64,000 bases of DNA from Daphnia pulex (lineage: Eukaryota > Arthropoda > Branchiopoda > Diplostraca > Daphniidae): positions 496,001 to 560,000 of the forward strand of contig NC_060017.1 in NCBI RefSeq assembly GCF_021134715.1, written 5' to 3'. The translations under genes were made by a program, and so were the position numbers. The notes beneath the pieces were generated by a model. The model was given only the letters and a program-made list of their open reading frames with translations, made no database searches and was not told the DNA's origin. Positions within the stretch are counted from its first letter, which is position 1; every line of letters starts with the position of its first letter. Of the stretch, positions 59,620 through 64,000 are shown piece by piece.

Positions 59620-62600
59620 TTACTTGGCGGTAGTTGGTAGACCATTAAAAGTCTTCAATGGTGGGAAAATCATCGCAGTTTGCCTTAGCTCATTTAAATC
59701 TTCAATAAAGCTACAATTCAAGTCATTCTCAGCCAGGAAACGTAATTTAATCTTCTCGTCTTTTGGATTCTGACTGACATTTTTCTTATCGTTACCAATG
59801 ACCTGTGAACCAATATACAAACACATAAGTCGTAAATAAGAAGAGGAATTATTCGTTTTCTAAGGATTTACCTGCATCGATAATTTTCTTCGCTGAGAAT
59901 CTTTCAACGGTAAACCGCACAGCTGGAAGAAAGATCGGATTTCATCTAAGCTGACTAGCGGCAAATGTTCAATCTAATGTGAAATAACCAAAAATGTGTA
60001 TAACAGTTATATTTCGACTTTATAACTAATGAACCTCTTGCTGTAAACGATCAAAGAGATATTCTTCGTTAAGGATTTCGTTCCAGTTACGTGAAACCTC
60101 CTCGTCAAGTGACACATCTGGAACCTGCTTTAATTTTATTAGGGATTGCACACGGGTTTGTAATTCGGTTTCGGTCATAGCTTCCAAATTGAGGTTGAAT
60201 TGGTTTAAAAATGCTTCTATCCTGGCATCCACATGTGAGGCACTGTGAAGAGATAATTATACAAATACGAATTCCTATTAAAATGAATCGTCCAAATAAA
60301 TTTTTATGCCTAAAATATAATCACAGTTAAATGCGACAACAGTACGTTTTGCAAGAGCAGATAGTCAATGAGACAATGACCGATCGATAAGGCGGATAAG
60401 AGAGGCTTCTCTCGGCCTTAGCCTTCAAACTATTTTAGGTGTGCTAGATTCTAGGGTGGTTGGACTAGTTTCTGTCGACCCAGTAAGTAGGACTCTCCGT
60501 GTAGTGACCCTCATACGGAACTTCCCCCGTTGTTCAATGACTCTCAGTCTCTCTGCAAACCTAGCCGTCGACGACTGGCCTTCAAGTGGAGCTGGTCTGA
60601 CCTCCATATCAGCTCGACTCCTCGCTACCCCTTGGCAAGAGAGTTTGGCGGCCAAATAATGTCCTTGAATTGATTCAACCTCCCACCGAGCATGTCGCTC
60701 TAGTCCCCTAACCGGCCTACACGCACGCAACGCGTTGGCCTCGTAGTCCCGTCTCCCAAACGATAATGACACGTAACTTGATACAATTTCTTTGCGATGG
60801 GAATGGAATATAAAATATGACATTTCGAAATTCACGAGACGATCCCTCGTTAAAATAGAAAATGATAATATAACGAAATAAAGGTACTGCGGTAGTTCAT
60901 TAAATTTATAGTACTGTACCTGAACTTGTCAGCCTGAAAATCGACGGTAACAGAAAACCCTAAAACACCGAAAGTATTCCGAAGAGTGGCATATACGTTG
61001 TATCCTAGTTGTTCGCGGGTCCGAAGAATGTCAAACACTGGCTCTTCCATGAGATTCTGTTTCATACAACAAATAAATAAACACAAATAAAAAATGTGTT
61101 ACAACAAAATAGTCTTATATGGTGACATACGACGATGATTTCCATGATCGCGGTCTGATGCATATTCGTGGGTCCTACTTGATAGTAGTTAACAACCACG
61201 GAATTAGAATCTGTGGGATGGAAACTAGCCAGTCGGCAGCATTTATTGCCCAACGGTACTTGACATATTCTAATCGGTGATAAAGCGCCATCGCTTAATC
61301 GTCCATTCGCCTGTAGATTTCTTTTGAAACTGAGAGCCACTTCCAAAGCTTGTTCATTCGAATAATTTCCCTGAACAAGACACTCTAAATTGAAACTCGC
61401 TTTAAGCCGAGTTGAAAAGAGCTTCAGATCATCTAAAGTCAAATCCTTCACTTCTTCTGACTTTTCTAACACCGACCAATGAGAGGTGTGCAGCAAAGTT
61501 AAGCGTGCATCCCTGTAAAAAAAAGAATTAGAAATGGTAGGTAATTTTCTAAATAAAGAACAAAGTGTTTACGTAATGAGCTTAGAAGGCTTGATACAAA
61601 AATTTTTGTATGCCTTTTCTTGCTGTTCTCGTAAGGCTTCGAAAACCTCATCTACAACGTCTTGTTCAAATCTAACAAACTGTTCTACAATTGCACTGAT
61701 CAGCAACTAAAAAAAAAAGAAGAATTAATAAGAGCAACAATTACAGTGTTTTCATACTATTATTCTCACATGAAGTTTGTGATTGAATCCGGAAACTTTT
61801 ATGACTAGACCTCTGTCATAGTGATGAATAGCTAGTTCCAACTGAGCTACTAATGCATCATACACTTTTTCCATTAATTGATGCTTGAGTATTTTGGCTA
61901 ATATCTCTAAAAGAACAGCGCTATAAATTAAGAAGTAATAAATTAATATAGAGTAAAATGTTAGTTTTTTATCATTTCGTACTTTCGAGCACAATCAGTA
62001 GATAAGGGCGTCACGAGATAAAAGTTCAAAACTGCTTTTGGTATGCGGAATTTACTGTCTGGGCGGTACCACAAGGAGAACCCTTCTTCTGTGCAGTGAA
62101 TCTTGGTAGGAACGGAAATTGATGCAGCAATGGAAGAAGGTTCAACAAGTGAAAAATCAGAAGCCAAGAATGGATTTGGTTCTGGAATAGCGAACGGCAA
62201 CTCGCCCTCCAATGCTCGAGACCAAATTTGCTTCCAGTCATCAGGAATGTCTGTAAGAATAGATTATTTTGTGAAAATTAGATTACTTAGACATCATTAG
62301 AATATGTAAATTAGTTAAATTGGTTACCTTTTGCTTCGTAGCGGGTTTGAAACCAAGGTTCAATGTCGCAGCAAACATCCGCGTTTTCGAAATCTTTAGA
62401 TAATATCATGATATTGACATTATCCATTCGTAGAGCGTTCATACATTCAGAAATTACCTAATAAAATTTAATCGTAATTGAAAATGTGCACCGCAATGGA
62501 ATTAAAAATTATGCTAAAATAATTCTATACTAACATACATCACTTTTGTAATCGAATATGAGTGCGTCTCCAGTAATATAATCGATAGGAGCATATTTGT

Positions 62601-64000
62601 GCATGTGTTCGCTTAACGTTTCCACATTTTCAACTGGGGGGCTGTCCTCTGCGTAACGGAAACTAAGATCTTCGATAGTTTGAATTTCCCGCCAGATCCG
62701 TTCTTCAGGTCCTTGGTTCCTCAACATGTGTATATACTGAAAAACTGCAGCTATAACCTGCTCGATTTCTGCCATGCCTCGTTCTGTCAAACTAATATTG
62801 ATGCTAAACAATGCGTAGGTCGAGTTGTGGTCAGAACCGCTTTCATCATTTCCACTAGCCAGGTCTAAGGCCCAAACCCTGTCGATTTCAAATTTCAGTT
62901 CAGCATGGATTAATTAATTAATTTTACCGTGATTTTTTAAATTCTTACTTGCGTCGTAAATATGCCAACAAGCTGCCTCGACCTTCATGTCCAATAAGCC
63001 ACGATAAATAGCCCAGTGGTTTGATCCGATAATTTTCCAATTGAGAAGGTAATGCCCACGACAAACAAACCTGAGAAAAGTAAATACAGTCACTTATTTT
63101 AAATCAAATTTAATTGATAAATTAACTGCTACAAACCTGGTGTACATCTTTCACTGGGACTACCTTCAATACGCGTTTAAAACGTGGAGTATCAAAAGGG
63201 AAACCTAAATCCTTAAAGTTTGGTGGACAGGCAGGCTGGCTATTTGTAGAAGGGATTCCTTGAAAGATGGATACCGCCCATTCCTCTAACTGATTTAATT
63301 CGTGTTTTGATTGTAAGACCAAAGTCATTCGATTTGCTGTATAATGTTCTTGCCAGAACAAGCGAAGACGACGATTTAGTTCCGTGCCATCCGGATCCCC
63401 AGCTAAGTTAAGTGTAGATGAGTTTCCCCAAGTGAAGTTGGCCATGGGATGTCCGTCTTTTGCTAGACTAGCGAATAGCTGCTGCTTTCGACATGAGTCT
63501 GAGGGTAAAGCCATCTGAAACTCTATTAACATAAACATATGAGGGAGAACTGTACAAGTGAAATAAAACACAATAAAGTACCGCTGTCAATCGCCTCTTT
63601 TTCGCGTTTCATGCTGTTTGGTAACAGTAAAGGTGAAGCAAAAAATTCAGCAAATATCTCTAAAGCCTGGTGGAAATAACGCTGGTGAATTTCGAATTCA
63701 AAAGTAGTAGTCTCGTAATCCGTTGAAGCGTTGGAACCTCCACCATATGTCTACCATGTCAAACGGGAATTTTGTTATCCAATGGCATTTAATTTAATTT
63801 ATTTATAGAAATTTTAATACCTTCAGAAATTCATCAAAAGCATTCTCCTCTGGATATTTACTGCTACCCATGAAAACCATGTGTTCGAGGAAATGTGCCA
63901 ATCCAGGTAAATCTGGAGGATCAGAGAAACTGCCAATGTTAACGCATAATGCAGCAGCTGCCATACGTTCTCCTTCTTTGATTTGTTTCGACTTCCGTGT
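59620..64000 (-). CDS. NRDC: Nardilysin (M16 metallopeptidase), 3' part
   Basis: Fourteen exons, 5' end outside the window: 63821-64000 (partial), 63582-63750, 63137-63522, 62949-63070, 62539-62878, 62328-62457, 61983-62250, 61770-61920, 61573-61706, 61131-61512, 60920-61056, 60035-60242, 59872-59973, 59620-59802. All phases agree; 963 residues visible. The inverted zinc motif HFLEH lies in the first visible exon ([16 protein letters not shown]), and the third ligand region [12 protein letters not shown] at the exon 2/3 junction. Downstream are [26 protein letters not shown] and the C-terminal [20 protein letters not shown] and [19 protein letters not shown], matching nardilysin rather than insulin-degrading enzyme in detail. 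The family cleaves N-terminal to Arg in dibasic sites and promotes ectodomain shedding. The acidic insert that marks nardilysins would lie in the missing N-terminal part. Catalytic residues are intact. Confidence 0.93.
60350..60860. other. GC-richer insert in a nardilysin intron
   Basis: The 677-bp intron between exons 60920-61056 and 60035-60242 is far longer than the neighbouring introns. It contains a GC-richer block with an open minus-strand frame of about 136 codons (60425-60835, reading [20 protein letters not shown] and [17 protein letters not shown]) and a 72-codon + frame. No domain recognised; a fragment of a mobile element is the likeliest reading. Confidence 0.4.

Overview
The window looks like nuclear DNA of an arthropod, most likely a branchiopod crustacean of the Daphnia type. 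This is inferred from small (about 50-100 bp) GT-AG introns, an arthropod-style gene set, a secreted protein mixing a contactin-associated-protein-type module with C1q, and dense short genes next to a large regulatory locus. No rRNA, intact tRNA, CRISPR array or bacterial operon was seen.

Layout. 1-2990 (+): the 3' part of an LRPPRC/bicoid-stability-factor pentatricopeptide gene, cut at the window edge. 4593-43007 (-): one about 38-kb locus in which four separate 5' coding modules (A at 42.5-43.0 plus 40.9-41.1 kb, B at 27.5-29.0, C at 19.6-21.0, D at 8.5-9.6) each encode a different long cytoplasmic low-complexity region, a basic cluster and one membrane helix. All four end in a phase-1 donor that matches one phase-1 acceptor at 4801, so they can all share a 69-residue tail. 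This is the most interesting object here and I do not recognise it.

Two unrelated + strand genes lie inside its introns. One is a secreted coiled-coil / CNTNAP-like / C1q protein (16.5-19.5 kb) whose coding exon is split by a 927-bp hAT-like element with an 8-bp target duplication. The other is a small secreted Cys-containing protein (35.4-36.7 kb), followed by a tandem, decayed copy (39.1-39.7 kb).

45.7-64.0 kb is ordinary gene-dense DNA: a secreted protein with two DxNxDGxxD loops (-), MVB12 of ESCRT-I (-), ABCF1 (+), SWT1 PIN endoribonuclease (-), SIRT2 (-) and nardilysin (-, 5' end outside the window). MVB12 and ABCF1 are divergent across about 0.8 kb; ABCF1 and SWT1 converge with only about 120 bp between stop codons. 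These neighbours act in endosomal sorting, translation, mRNA quality control, deacetylation and peptide processing and do not form one pathway. Exon borders were placed by eye from splice signals, reading phase and family resemblance; no RNA evidence or database search was available.
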